A DNA stretch of 64,000 bases from the NCBI GenBank assembly GCA_947846985.1, contig CANTUZ010000004.1, positions 50,445,672-50,509,671 on the forward strand, written 5' to 3'. Shown here in pieces: positions 11,801 through 26,800 of this stretch. The position numbers and the translations under genes are program-made. The DNA is from Fratercula arctica (Eukaryota > Chordata > Aves > Charadriiformes > Alcidae). Under the pieces are notes generated by a model that worked only from the letters and a program-made list of their open reading frames with translations, was not told the origin of the DNA and ran no database searches. Every line of letters starts with the position of its first letter. The stretch's first letter is position 1.

Positions 11801-14800
11801 GTTAAGAGGGATGTAACCAGACTGCAAAAGCTATTGAAATTTAAAGCTGACTTAAAAGAACAAAACCCCCAAAACAGAACAGTATAATTTCTGGTCTTAG
11901 TATCACTCTTAAAGATCTACAATTAAATGTATTAAAGTTGAACACCTGCCACACCCTCACAAAGAGAGATACAGGAAATTACTACATAATATACATAGTA
12001 TTTTCACAGCAGGGGTAAACTAGGAACACTGCTCTCAATCTGTCAATATGAAGTTTGACCCACAAGAAACACTTGCCATCTTTAATAATTTATTCTTCAG
12101 TTTCTAGAAACATTTTAAAATACAGTTGTGGCAATGCTTATTGTAATGCTATTAGCCATATTTGGAAATAAATGGTTATTTAATCTGTGCACAAAATTAA
12201 CATTTCTATTGATAACTATTGATTTCTATCAATAACAAGTTGAGGAGGATCAGTGCTTGTACATAGGAATAATATGCAGTTTAAGTGGTCAAAGAAGCAA
12301 GTAGATCCTCACAAGTTTAGAAAATAAAGTTCTTTATTATGTACCCGGACACAAACGTAGGAGCGCAATTTTACACATTTAAAAAACAAAATCACAACAT
12401 TTTAATTTTTACTTGAATCATTTTAATGGTAGTTATTTGGACTTTTCATTGGGCTCTCTACTGGTATTGAGCTATACTTAATAGACTGATTATTGTTCCT
12501 TAACTAGTTAGCTTCAAAATACTGAACAAAGTGAAATGATTAAAAATTTATTTCAAAATCTACCTACAACGGTAAAAATAATCACTATATTGACATCTTG
12601 TTTTCACTGATAGCGTATGCAGAAAGCCTGCTTTTATGCAATTTTAGAAGTGTTACTACTTCTGAAAAACAGCAGTAAGTAATTGCAAGTTCAAAACGTA
12701 CTTTCACTTGTAAGTTAGTTGACAATTGATAATTTGAATAAATCTTCAGAAAATAAGTAACTCAAGAAACATGAAAGCGGTAATACTCATCTTTAAGCTA
12801 TTGGACTAGCTTAATAGAATCCTCTCATCTAATTTTAGACATCTTTAGCCTAGTCTTTGGTCTACACTAGCTGTCTAGAATCCCTCTATAGTCAGTAGAC
12901 AAAGACAGGAATCTCCAGTGGGTAGTTCAATCTATCTGTATATGAGACATACTTACAACAAGTTGACCTAAGATTCCTTTGGAGATGATGGTTTCTAAGA
13001 TTTAGATGTGATGAGATAAATTTAACTTTAGATACTTAAAAGGATGGAGAAATAAAGAGACAATCTCAGAAGTCTTCCAAATGGAAAGTTTTCCTCTGCT
13101 TGAGTTAAAAATTAGGTGACAGTTTTATTGTATCAAAAGTGGAAGACTGATGTGGCTTTGGTAAATGACTATTACTACCTTGGACTACATAATACGGACT
13201 GTATTTTGCTTTTACATATTTATTTAAAGTATATTTCTTCAAAACCTTCACAGATCCAATCCAAGATGTGATTGTCATCCCTTATTGTTAGAAAAGAGCA
13301 TCCACAGCTTGTTAGAAGTTACAGAAAAAACAAAATCCTCTCTGAACAATTATATTCCAACAGACAAGAAGGAATGTACTTGAAACAGCGTGATGGAAAA
13401 ACTGGTTGTGAAAGTTAACTATTAATACTTCTCTTCATTGTTTCTGAGTGAGGGGAAAAAAAATGAAGGTATTTTAGTGGATCATTAACAAGAAAATCCT
13501 AGCATTAGTTTAAAAAAAAAAAAAAAGGAAAACATATAAAACAACACCACCATAATACAAAATTCATTTCCAGAGGTTCCAATGGATAGAAGGACAGATG
13601 AAGCCAAGGTCCCAGACTGAATTGTTTCAAAGTCTGTGATGATCAAGGGGAGGTTCCTGAGTGCCACTTCTTTCTTCCAGGAGGGCAAGAAGGAGGATGC
13701 AGAAAACTACAGGCCAACCAACCTCTCCTCAATTCCTGGGAAGGCGATGGAGCAAATAATCCTGGAAAATATTTGCAAACATATTAAAGTCAAGAAGATA
13801 ATTTGGGGTAGTCAGCATGGATTTCCAAAGGGGAAATGGCGTTTAACCAACAATAGCCTTCTGTGAGGAAATGACTAGCTTGGGGATGAAGGGAGAGCAG
13901 CAGATGTTGTTTACCTTAACTTTAGCAAGGCTTTCAAAACAATCTCTCATAAAAACCTCTTAGACAAGCTGATGAAGTACAAACTAGATAAGTGGACAGC
14001 GAGGTAGTCTGAAGACTGGCTGAACTGCCTGGTTCAAAGGGTTTTGATGAGTGGCACAAAGACCAAATGCAGCCAAGCGTTAGTGGAGTAACCCAGTGGC
14101 CAAAACTTCTCAACACCTCCATTAATGACCTGAATAACAGGACTTAGTGCAACCTCAGCAAGATGGCAGACAATCCAAAACTGGGAGGAGCAGTTAATAC
14201 ATCAGATAGCTGCACTGCGATTCAGAGGGATCTCAAGAATCTGGTGAAATGGGCTACCACAATCTCATAGAGTTCACAGTCTGGGAAGCAGCTTCGCAGA
14301 AAAGGACCTGTGGACCCTGGTGAAAAACAAGTTGAACATGAACCAGTCATGAGCCTTTGTACCTAGGAAGGCCAACAGCATCCTGGCCACATCAGGAAGA
14401 GCATCACCAGCAGGTCAAGAGAGGTGATCCTTCCCTTCTGCTCAGAATGCTTGATGGGAGAGTGTAAAGAAGATGAAGCCAGATTCTTCTCACTGGTGCC
14501 CAATGACAGGACAAGAGGCAGTGGTCAAACAACTACAGGAAATTCCATTTAAACAGAAGAGAAGAAACCTTCTTTACTGTGACAGTGGTCAAACACTGGA
14601 ACAGGCTGCACAGAGAGGTTGTGAAGCCTCCCTCCTTGGAGGTATTCAAACCCTAACTAGAGGTGGTCTCAAGAAACCTGCTCTAGTGGACCCTGCTTTG
14701 AGCAGGGGGGATTGGACTAGACGATCTCCAGCAGTCCCGTCCAAACTTGACTATCTTGCAATTCTATGATTCTGTTTTTAGAATACTGTTGTAATAGATT

Positions 14801-17800
14801 AATCTATGTACACTGTTGCCTCCTCTCTACTTCACATGATTTCTGACAGAGAGAATTAAAGCCTTCAATGTTATGGCAGTGGGGAAAGCCACAGAAAGAC
14901 TCCAGTTTCATTTCCAAGCAATTAAAAAATATATATATATAAAGTACTTGTAGCATAACATTAGATTTCAAAGATTAAAGACAGAAACAAATACTTTGCA
15001 AAAATTACAGTCTATTGGTGCATCATGTCTTAAAAAGCAAGCTCTGAGAAAAAGAATTGTATTGTCTTGATTATGGGAAATGCATGCAAAAATGTACATG
15101 CAAGCTTCATAAATAATATTGGTAAACCTGTAACACAATTAGTAAGAACTACTTGATCATATAAATGGAATTTTCCATTTTTCACAGTTTTCATAGAATC
15201 ATAGAATCCCTTTACGTTGGAAAAGATCTTTAAGATCATCAAGTCCAACTGTAAACCTAATGCTGCCAAGTCCACCACTAAACCATTCCCCTAAGTATAA
15301 CATCTACATGTCTCTTAAATATCTCCAGGAATGGTGACTCAATCATTTCCCTGGGCAGCCTGTTCCAATGCTTGACAACCCTTTAATTGGAGACTTTTTC
15401 CCTAATATCCAATCTGAACCTCCCCCGGTGCAACTTAAGACCATTTCCTCTTGTCCTATCTCTTGTTACTTGGGAGAAGAGACCAACATCCATCTCTCTA
15501 CAACCCCAGTTCCCTCAGTTGATCCTCATAAGTCTTGTTCTCCAGACCCCCCAGCAGCTTCATTGCCCTTCTCTGACCCACTCCAGCACTGCAATGTATT
15601 TCTTGTAGTGAGGGGCCCAAAACTGAACACAGTACTTGAGGTGCGACATCACCAGTGCTGAGTACAGGGGGATGACCACTTCCCTGGGCAGCCTGTTCCA
15701 GTGCTTAATAACCCTTTCAGTGAAGAAATTGTTCCTAATATCCAGTCTAAACCTCCCCTGCCGCAACTTGAGGCCGTTTCCTCTCGTCGTATCACCTGTC
15801 ACTTGGGAGAAGAGACCGACCCCAACCTCTCTACAACCTCCTTTCAGGTAGTTGTAGAGAGCAGTGAGGTCTCCCCTCAGCCTCCTTTTCTCCCAGTTCC
15901 CTCAGGCGCTCCTCATAATACTTATGCTTCAGACCCCTCACCAGCTTCATTGCCCTTCTCTGGAAGAGGGGATCAAGAAAAAAAAAAGAAGAAAAACACA
16001 ACACAACAGTAAGTTACTGAAATAAGTGGAAATGCACGGAGGTGGCTGGAGACCATGGATATTTGATTCTGATTAATTCCTGCACTGATCTAAGGATTTC
16101 TTTACAAATAAGAACAGAGACAAAACTTATTACTGAGACAAGAGTATCCATTCTTAAATGTATACAATATGGATGAGTCATGAGAGAAGATCAAAACCAG
16201 CCAAGGAGTTAGACTGAAAAGATATAAGGAAGCAGTTAGACAAGGTAAGGTTATAATGTATATATTCTTTGATGTGGCAACTAATCCACCTGCTGTTACA
16301 GTGAGGCATAGTGCCAGACACTAGAGCAAAATAAAGACAATAGAGGAATTAAATAATATTTTACTGTGACTACCAATGCCAGCAAATAGCAGAAACTAGT
16401 TACATTTCTTATAAGCAAGAATATTTACTGGGACTGCGATCTTGTCAGTTTTAATTACTCTAATAGCTGTTGCTTCAGGAAATCATTTTTTTCCTAATAT
16501 TTGAGGAAAAACACATATTTCCTGTTCTGTTTGAAAAGAGTTCAGGGCAGCAAAATTCTATCTTATCTCATGAAATGTAGCACTCCAGCGAAAACTGAAG
16601 CATTATAAATCCAAAAGTTTCTGGAAGTTCTCTTGGTATTGTCTTCTCCAGAAATTTTATGAAAATAATTAGGCCACAACTGTTCTCTTAGAACAAGAGC
16701 TCAGCTCTACACAATGAAACACAAAGTAAGCTTTTAAATTCACAGCATCTGTTTGATGATTAGTATTGTATTACTTCTGGAGCAGAAGTAATACTGCAGT
16801 CTGTAAGACCAGACTTCATTACAATGATAATAGATAGGTGGATGACAATTCCTTTGAGCTTTATATTCTATATCTCTAATTATGTTTTTCTTTTTATTCT
16901 TGTAGTGCATTTTTCCTCCTGTTTATTTACTTCTTCAAAATTTTTTCACTCCTTTTCCATTTTTCTTTAGTTGTCTTTTCTTACTCTGCATGGGACTGCA
17001 CCTATTGATAAATTGTGCTCTCATCACTGTTAATCAATTTGAGAAGAAATATAAGCACAGGTTCAGTGAGCTATTTCCTTAAGCATCACTCTTCTTGCTC
17101 CTTTGTTAAAAGGTCAAAGCTGCTGGAGAAATAGTGAGGAAAACTGCACACTGCCCAAAGTAGCATTCTTGCAATGCAGAACAAGAAGACTTCAAGTCCT
17201 GAGGGCACTCACAACAACAAATTCTCTCAATTTGTCTAGTACCTCCAAAGTTGATGGCAACTCACTTATGAGAAACTACACAGCAGAAATAAAAAAAACA
17301 ACCTTCATGATTTCTCCTTTGGAAAACTGCCATATTAATCACTGTCCATAGCAGCATTTATTTATTATTGTAAAGGAAGAGACAGTTATTTTCTGTGACT
17401 TCTATGAGACACAATTTCAAGGCAAGCTGAAGATCTAATTTTTAAAATACAGCATGTAGCTCAATACATACAGAAAATATGAAGATGAACAAAATCACCA
17501 GAGCAATACCAGCCTGGTATGTGTGTGTACAGGCACTCCTAAACCAACCTTGACTTGTCTGCAATTGCCACCTAGTGGCTAGTTAAAAATTAAAGACATT
17601 TGTTTTCCTTGTCAAAAAAACCCACAGAATCATACAGACTTCTGGTAAAGGGTTTCTTCATTTTTGGTACAAGTTACTGTATTTCATCAGTGAACAATGA
17701 TTCAAAGGTAATGCACTCCCCTCTTGCCTTACCCAGCAGCACAGAATTATCAAGGTTTTAGATGTCAGTCAAGTGGGAGACTTAGAAGTAATTAATCACC

Positions 17801-20800
17801 TTCCCACAAGTTTAAGCAGTGTTCAAAGTGAATACAAGGGATGAAGAAAAGAGCAACCAAAAATACTGACTTCTTCCTTCAGAGAGATGGCCATAAGAAT
17901 AGTGTATTTGATTAATCCTCTTTCTGTCAAACTCTTTGAAATTTAGACCTGACAATGACCTCATGTAATAATGTTGTAGCAGCACATGAGAAAGGACTCA
18001 ATGAGTAGTTTTTAAAATAACAAAAAATATCTTATTTTACTAACTTATTGGTTTGACATGTTCTGTGACAAATTATTTTGTCAAATCATGGGTTCAGCCC
18101 AGATGCTTGGTTATATACACTGACAGATTATTAACCATCGCACAGCAAGCAAGGGAGTTTGTATATACACAGTTCTACACATCTTTCAAAGACACAAAGA
18201 TTGTTTTTGTTTCACATATATAAACTGATTTATAAACATATTTAATTACTTATTTAATTTCACTTTCCTGAAAGAAAAATCATACTTAGAACATAAGCTC
18301 TATTAAACTAGTGTTCACTAAGATGGGAGGCTATTCAACTCTGGGATGAACTCCAAGATATGATTTGGTTTTGGTGAAAAAACAGTGCTAAGGCATAGAG
18401 ATAACAACTCTTTGAGTGGCAGTTGGAGCTAGTAAATATCGTACTAGTTGTATATATTGGCTGTATATTATAGCTTTAAAGTAAACAGTGTCAAGGGAAT
18501 ATTGCCCAAATGTACAAATACTAGACCTTTAAACACAAGAAAAATGACAAGATTTCCAAACTGGAAGAATTTACTTTCTAAAGAAAAGATGTAACGGTTG
18601 TTTTACAAAAGGGTAAAGTTCAGCATCTCAAACAAGACTGTTCCAGGTACTGAGGAACTTACTGAGCATTTGTTAGCAGGGAATTCCGCTTAAAAGGATA
18701 TAAAAGACTGTGAACATAAGGCTTATTGAAGGAGTAAAGGAAACCTAAACAACTAATGTCTCTTTCTTTCCTCACAGTGAGGAAAGGACAATTCTTGATT
18801 TGATAGAAGTGTTCCTTAACTATAAATTCCTAAGAGTCACAGCCAGCAAATGATGATGTTAGTACAGGAGAACTAAAGACAGCAAGGTCACATGGGAGTC
18901 AGCAAGATGACTTCTGTCCTATTCTGTCTATCTTCAGTGATCCTTATACAAACCACTATTTTTTGTTGTTATTGTTCCAAACCTGAAAGTGTGCATCCAT
19001 CTTCAAAACTCTGGGTGAAACTTACTGAGGTTTTATGAAAGGATGCTGAGGAAATAAAGAATTGGCAAATTTCCACTCATTGACACAGAAAAAAAGAACT
19101 GTCGGCAGAGAAACTGAATGTAATAGGGATGTAGAGCTACTGAGATAATTTTCCTGAAATTTTTTGGGATGCCAATGACAAAGCTTTTGAAAATCACTAC
19201 TGTCTGAAAACTGGACAATCAAGACAAGAAGTCTCTTTTGCTGTACCTAACTTTTGATCTTCTGCTATAATCCATTCTCTTTATCATTCTTCATTTCTGT
19301 CACCTCCATTTTTTGTCTTGTCAAAACTCTCACATTTTTCAAAGTAATTTTTTCTGACTGAGACACAGAATGGGAGAAGAATAACATACAGAAGAAGAAC
19401 ACTGTATAGCAAAATAAACTATTTAAAGACTTTTGTTATGTTAAAACATAATGAAACCTATGCTGAGATCAGAATTAGACTATATTTTGTCCTTGCAAAA
19501 AGGATTTCAGTCATGAGAGGAATATGCTAAGATCCCTCACTTTTGAGAGCTTCTAAGACAATACATAACTTGGGTGCCTGATGGTTTTATTTTATTTTTT
19601 TAATTGTCCTCTGGGAACATAAGTCTCCAAGCTTGTATATTTCCTAGAAGTGTATATCTAAAAATCCCACTAATGGAATACTTCATATGAAGAATAAAAA
19701 AATTCTTCAATAGAATTTCTAAAAATCTTCATCAGCTCACAAGAGCTACCAACAGAAAACCTCATAACAAATAGGCACACAAATATTTAAACTAATATAA
19801 AGACCATACATGCATTTCTGCACATGGACAAAGATTCAATCTGAGCAATTATCTTATACATGAGGACAGTGAAAATGAATTCAGTAGGACATGGGCTCTA
19901 TTAAACTCCTCAGTACAGAGGTTCAATGACTGTGATGACATTGAGACTTCAGAGGACGCTAGCATATGCCAGTCTCAAGCATAAGAAAAGTGCTCTGCCA
20001 GGAGTTGAAATTTGTTCCCAAAACATCACAGGTAAAGGCCATTAAAAGAATAAAATGAATCAGCATATAACCAACTACCTTAACAAAGCCCACTCAACAG
20101 CAGCAGGCACTCAAGTGCTTACAATTTAATTTATACATAGTGTATTGAAATATAGTATCTTTGAATTTTAATGAAACAAGTGGAAGTATGCCGTGCTATC
20201 ATCTCTCCAGTACAGGAAAATTTTACAGGAACTTTTTTCTCCCATTTTTACAAGTCTAAGCTTCTGAGGAGTTTTTTGCCAGAAACTAAAGGAGAGTGAA
20301 GGAGGAATTCAGCCTCCACTGTCAATATTTCATAATGTGCTAAAAACACTTTAGCTGATATTATTCTAAGTTGTATAGAATCTTTTATTTTTGAGCTGTT
20401 AATTTTAATTGCTCTATATATTTCCATGCTTATGTTTAGTTTGTAGAAGAAATAATGACAGACTCCCTGTCTTATCCTGCATAAATAAAATGCAAGCATT
20501 TTCTATGTTGATTACTGCATAGAAGCAGATTTATACTGGCTACACACTATCTTTCTTTAAATAACACACAGAACAATTATACATACAAAGATAACCCCAA
20601 ATAGAAGAGAAGTTATATACATGATTGAACCGCTCTTGTTACTACAGAATTACAGCGCAGATGATGCTCTAAGCTTTACTGAGCCAAATGGAAAAAATGA
20701 CGCTAGCAAATGTAGTCCATGTATTGGATACACCACACACCGTGAGATTAACAAATGTACACAAATCAAGAGCATTACTACAGAGAATACCAAAAATATG

Positions 20801-23800
20801 CACGTCATAGAAAAGGGTACTATGTGTACTCGAGATGCTAAGAGAACAAAGGTCTATGATGCAGAAACCTTACTTCTGCATTTGAATATTAAATCAATAT
20901 GACGATGTTCTGGAGCATCAGACATGAGTGTTATGATACAACTAACAGTGACTTTTCATACTGTAGTTGTCACATCAATAACTAAGAACATCTTATTGTA
21001 ATGCTAACATAGTGTAAATTTGCATCATAAAATAAACTGTGATGAGTGAGGAAGAGAGGAAATAAAGAACCTCTGTCTCCAACACCAAAGCCTTCACTAA
21101 GTCTTCACTAAAATATACTTCTAAATAAATAAAGCAACAACAAAAGAGATTCTAAAAACATCAAAACTCTAAAATAAATGAGATACTATTTTACTGCTAC
21201 TAGCGCAGTCATTATCAGCACATGACTCAAGAGTATTGGAATAAATATACTGAAAAGAAATATGGCACAAAACCACATTCTGAATGCCAGAGATACTCAG
21301 GTAACACAGACCAACCGTAACAAAGGGCATGCGCGCTCTGACTTTTTCTAACAGCGTATTCAGCTCATCTGAGTGACAGCTGTCTGTACTGACTAGGAAA
21401 CATGACACTAAATTGCTTTGATGCAAAGGTCCAAGAAAACACATAGACATTCTTATGTCTGTTAAGGCAACCTACCATTATTTTAAGTAAAGCCCATATC
21501 AGAGCATACTTACCTAAAAATGATTTTGTTAGCCTAGATGACATTATAGAAGACTTTTGACAAGATGCTTTATGTGAACCTGTGAAATATCTGACTTTTC
21601 TCTATCCCCAGTTCTTTCCAATAAACATACTTTTAAAAAAAATATATATAGAAAACACAGTCAAGTAAGATCAATGCAAATGTAAGACCCATACCATCTG
21701 TCCATTTTAAGTCAACATTTATTTCAGTAGGACAGTGTATGAAAACAAGTTTACAAAAATTAGATTCCTAATAGTGTAGTTTCAAAAGCAGCCAAGGCAT
21801 TGGTTCATTTCTGAAAAAAAAACACCAAAAAAAAAAAAAGGAAGATGTGATCACACCCTGCTTCCAGACTTGGTGTCTGGCTCCTTACACTGCATCAGCA
21901 CTGCCAAAGCTTTCTAAAAGCTGTGAAGGAAAGGCACAGGGGAAAAACAGGACACTTCACATTTGCGCAGCAGCTCCCCACTATTGAAATACCTTGTAGA
22001 ACATCCTGTTTGTGCTGCAATCCAATTGTGACTATAAACTTTCAGACAGAGTATTGGTAGCATCACAGATCAGCCTGTAGCCTTAATGAGGCCTGGGACA
22101 AAACGCCTTAAATTTGAGAGCTGTCACAATAGTTCTGATAGCACGATTCTGACAGTCTGCCTTGTTTGGTGTGTGCATGTGGGTATGCCAAGGGTGTAAA
22201 AACTATTGGGACAGTGTTATTAAAGGGAGACAAACAGACAGCATCTCATCCACACTGTCCATAAGTGATGCCCAAACTATTCCAAAACTACATTGAGTTT
22301 TATCTCAGACAATTAGTCCATTCAGTCTAGAAGACAGGCCAGAAGGGAAGTAGTACAAATACAGCGTGGATAATCAGAAAAACTGGTTTGCTAAGTTAAT
22401 TGACAGAACAGACTCATTTTTGATGACAATTGCTCAGAGAGGCGTCTAATTGAAGAAAATGTCCCCCCCATAAGAATAAACACCAGATAGGTAATTTATT
22501 ATTCATATTCCAAATACTATTAGTAACAGACAAGCATGCAATTCTCTATCATGCACTATCAGAAAATGTTACTTATATCTGTTGGAGAGACTGAGGTAGA
22601 GTCAGTATTTCAGGTTTTTTTATAGTCCATCTTTGAGCACACTAACATTCAACATATTCTAATTGGTTTCTCTTTTGAATTACATTCCTGCTTTCCAAAT
22701 CAGAGGCTAACATGCTTCTCTGACTGACAGGTTAAATTGTTTTATTTCTTTGCCTTTTTGGACAAGCTGGTAAAAGCATTTTTCCTGGGGAGAAATAGGA
22801 ATGCTTTTTTATTTATTTATTTTTTATTTATCTTCAGCATAACTTTTGAAGGAAGTACCCCCTGAAGCCCACCACTTTATGCTTTTTAGCTTAATGATAC
22901 TAACATCTTCCGAAGTATAGAAGTGTAAACTCATTAGTAGCATTTCAGTTCTCTCTGCTGCAGAAGCCTGGAGGAAAGAAACCTTAATACAGAATATCTG
23001 ATTCTTACCACTGAAGTTTACATCTTAAAACAAATTACAACATCCAATTATATGCAATCTTTATATCTCGAGTTGGGATTTCTCTCTGTTCATTCTGAAA
23101 GAGGCTTCATCTTAATTGGCTTTATGCCTTTCCACTTCTGTCATGACTTATTGTTTGCGTTAAAAGGTGAGAGGCTGGAAAGTGCTATTTCAGGGTAGGT
23201 TTGGAGAACATAAACAAGTCTTTATGAATGTAATAAATATATTTAATAGGAAAGTTTTCTATAAGCAATATAATAAAGAAGTATCCTAATGCAGATAAGA
23301 CCAATATATTTATACAAGAATTAATTTAAAATAATATATTCAAATAATAAACCTAACTAACTTCCCCTAATAGTCATAAGCAATCCATCATAGAGTGGAA
23401 AGAATAATGAGCCTAAGAATATGTTACAAAATAACTTGACAAGAATTTTAGGGTTTATATTTACTTTTAGGTTTCAGATACGCAGGTTCTCGGGGACTAG
23501 CAAATACAGTTACAGTACTATAGCAGATTACAAAATCAAATGTGTCCCTGTTTAATGATGTACTATATTATTATAGAACACTTTGTTATTTGTGAAAAAT
23601 GCATTAAGCATGTAGCACATATTGTAGAGGAAGAAATGGAGTGCACAATTAAACTAAAATAGATATACACAGAGAGAGCCACTGAAGTAACATTGTATGA
23701 AGAAACCTCCTCTAAGTTGCTGCAACACAGAAGTTATAAAATTAATTTGTATAAGTTTATCTTATTGAGAGAAACCTATATAAAGCCAAAAATATACATC

Positions 23801-26800
23801 AGACATGGGTTTGTCTGAAAGAAGATCACAGAACAGTCTATCTGAAAGAGAAATCCTGCTCTGTACCTAATATCTGGTCATTGTTCCTTAAACCTGTGAG
23901 TAAATCCCTTCTGGACTCCATTCAATGCCTTAAAGGAAAGAGGACAGACAGATCCATCACCTTTACAAAACAAATGAAAGATGAAACCTTTGTTGAGAAC
24001 TCCATCTCCCACAATCACTGCAGCAAATGTGATAGTTTTTCTATTTGAATTATCACTTTATCTGATCTAAACTTATATTTTGCTTTAGTTTATTTTTAAA
24101 ATGCTTTAAGGAGTGATTATTTCAGCAAATATTCAGCTAAAATTTTACATAACATCATAGTAAATGCAAAAATATCTACAATATTTGTAATTTCTGGCAA
24201 GAATCTTCCCAATCCTTTAACACTCAGTAAGTGACTGGGCACTGCAGTCTATCTTCTGTATCAATAAATGATTCAGAAACAGATGGTATAAGTTCCATAA
24301 ACATTTCACACAAAAAACCCCCATGCCAATGTTTTTCCTTATAAGGAAAAGCTGGCCTTAGGCTACGGTGGATGCTAACTTTAGCAGCATTATTTTGAAG
24401 AAAAACAACCTTTAAGAAAAGTAGATTCGTGTCATTTTTAGCATGACAGACCAAAGGTCACCTTGCGTTGTATGCGGTTGTTCAAGACAGCTGTTTGTTC
24501 AGCTCTGACTTGTAAATGCCTGTGCATCACATCAGAATATTCAGCAAACTGTGACCTTCGTGATCCCCTTTTCCATTCTCTCCCACCAGTTTCCCCCATA
24601 TGGGTGCATGAGAAACGGGAGCATCAGTAACACTCCTCCATTCCATTGTTAATTCAGAATGCTAGACACTGTTTTTTACTCAGCAAAAAGCACAATCACT
24701 TCCTATAAATTTTTTTATAACAAATTGTATGGAAACATGTACCATGAGGGTAGGGAGATATAAATGAAACCTGAACTGTGAAGACAGGGAAAAGAAGAGC
24801 TAAGGAAGTCACCTGTACTGTGAGGATGAGAACCTCCCAGGACAGGTTTCTGCCAGAACTCCAAAAGCCACCAAACCAGTCAGGACTTGCAAGGAGCCAC
24901 CCATGCAAAGTGGTCACAACATAACGGTTATGTCTAACATCTCTACTCCTAGCTAAAGCTGTGGAAGACCATGGCCTCTCTCCCAAGACTGCAGAAAACT
25001 TCTAATGCCATTTGTACCCATGAAGCTTAAGGCTAGTACCTGCATAGACAGATAAGCAGTACTGAAACCTGCACGGATAAGAACTGACGCTACTTTTGGG
25101 TGGAAGTTAAAAGGACAATGGTCTCATGGATTCCCTCTAGCCTTCATGAGCCAAGTCACACTTCTGCATCTATTCCCCCTCTCCCACAGGGCCAGAGGTC
25201 AAGTCTTTGCTAAGAAAGGCAATGATTAAACTTAACAGAACATTTCCACAGCTAAGTAGTCACTACTTTTCTACTGCTATTCCCCTACCTATGCCTTGAC
25301 TTGAGCCCTGAAGCAGTCTGCAACCCTGTCTCCTCCAACACCAGGTCCTGCACACTCATCCACTCAGCTACGGGTTGCAACAGAAGTGGAACGCAAAAGG
25401 CCTCACCAGTCCCTACAGTTAAAGGTCAGCATGCTTCCTAAACTCCAAGTAAAATGGTACAATAAAATATATTCAAATATGCCCTTGAAAAGGCCACTTT
25501 GGCAAAAAACCCCCAAGCTTCTAGAAGTCCAAAAAGTCAAGTAAAACACATTCCAGCCACAAGTATGTACGTGGAGACGATTATAGCCAAAGACAAGAGA
25601 GGAAGCAAAAAGAGACCAAGTGCCACAGCCATATAAGCATCTGGAAAACTTCCAGAGCAACAGCATAGCCAGCTTAGCCCTTTGCTGATATGAGGCCTGA
25701 AGCCAAATTCCAGGAAAAAAAGCTCTTCCTTTTTTTCTATAATCCCCAGGGTACCTCCCAGGGCTCACTGATCCTTTACAAGGAGTGGCTCATGAACACC
25801 AGGAATTCATTACCAAGAAGTATTTGGTGGAATTTTAGAGGGTGCATGCATGGCTCACAATTCTACCCCTCCACTTCAGGTAAACTTCAGGTAATAAAAT
25901 TAAACTCTGATCCACAAATAACAGAAAACATTCATAAGAAAAAGTGTTCTAAACCACCCATTTAATAAGCTTTTTTTGTCCACCATTTTCATAAAATATG
26001 GCAACTGCTAGACTGAGATGAAAATTAACATTTCATGTGTTAAAAATATTAGATATTTTATATAAATAATATTATTTTTTAATTCTAATTAAAGTGTAAA
26101 TCTTTTAACAGGCTTGCTTACTGGATGTTTGGCTGAAAGTCTGCCAGTCACAGTTCCTGTCTGATTCCACGTAGAGGAAATAAATCCCTGTAGTCAAGTA
26201 AAGTAAAAATCCCCAAAAAGAAATGGATGAAGACATACATCTAGGTTTTATTTCATGTAAGTATCAGTAATAAAAACTCACTGCATCAGGACTACAAAAT
26301 CAAAAAGAAATACTTTATAATTTTCTATATATAAAAGTTCTTAAACCGGAAACACTGCAACCATTTCACATCCTTTTATGATTTGAAATACCGTATTTTA
26401 CAGGCTACTTTTTATATTTCTACCTTTCTCATGCACGTTTGTAGTCCATCCACATAAGTTGATTTCATCTTGTGAACCTAAATTACGTAAGAGCTTATAT
26501 AAATACTTATTTATAAAAATAAGAGATTTTTCAAATTAAAGAATTTATTTTCCAAATGCATATTAAATTGTTTTGTAGACTTTTTTTAAAAGATAGTTTT
26601 ATGTTAGTAGATAATGGATGTATACCCACTAATATCTTGACCTATTAGCATAAGCTAAGTAAGTGCTTGGTTATAACCTAAAGCCACGTCTTTGCAGATA
26701 CTAGTAACGAACTATTGGAATTTATTCTTTTACAACTTTTATCCCCAGGGTCAATAAACTACACAAAAAAGCCACACACACACACACACACACACACACA

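Larger units (their letters stand above)
10939..26121 (-). other. 15.2 kb POLN intron
   Basis: The longest intron seen. It separates TGRLSAKHP from NIQGISKHP and holds two CR1 regions (13.6-14.8 and 15.2-16.0 kb) and a hairpin at 16768-16794. The rest, including 16.0-26.1 kb, shows no gene or repeat I recognise. Somewhat more GC-rich stretches occur at about 21.8-22.5 and 24.5-25.9 kb, but their open frames match nothing known to me. Confidence 0.65.
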
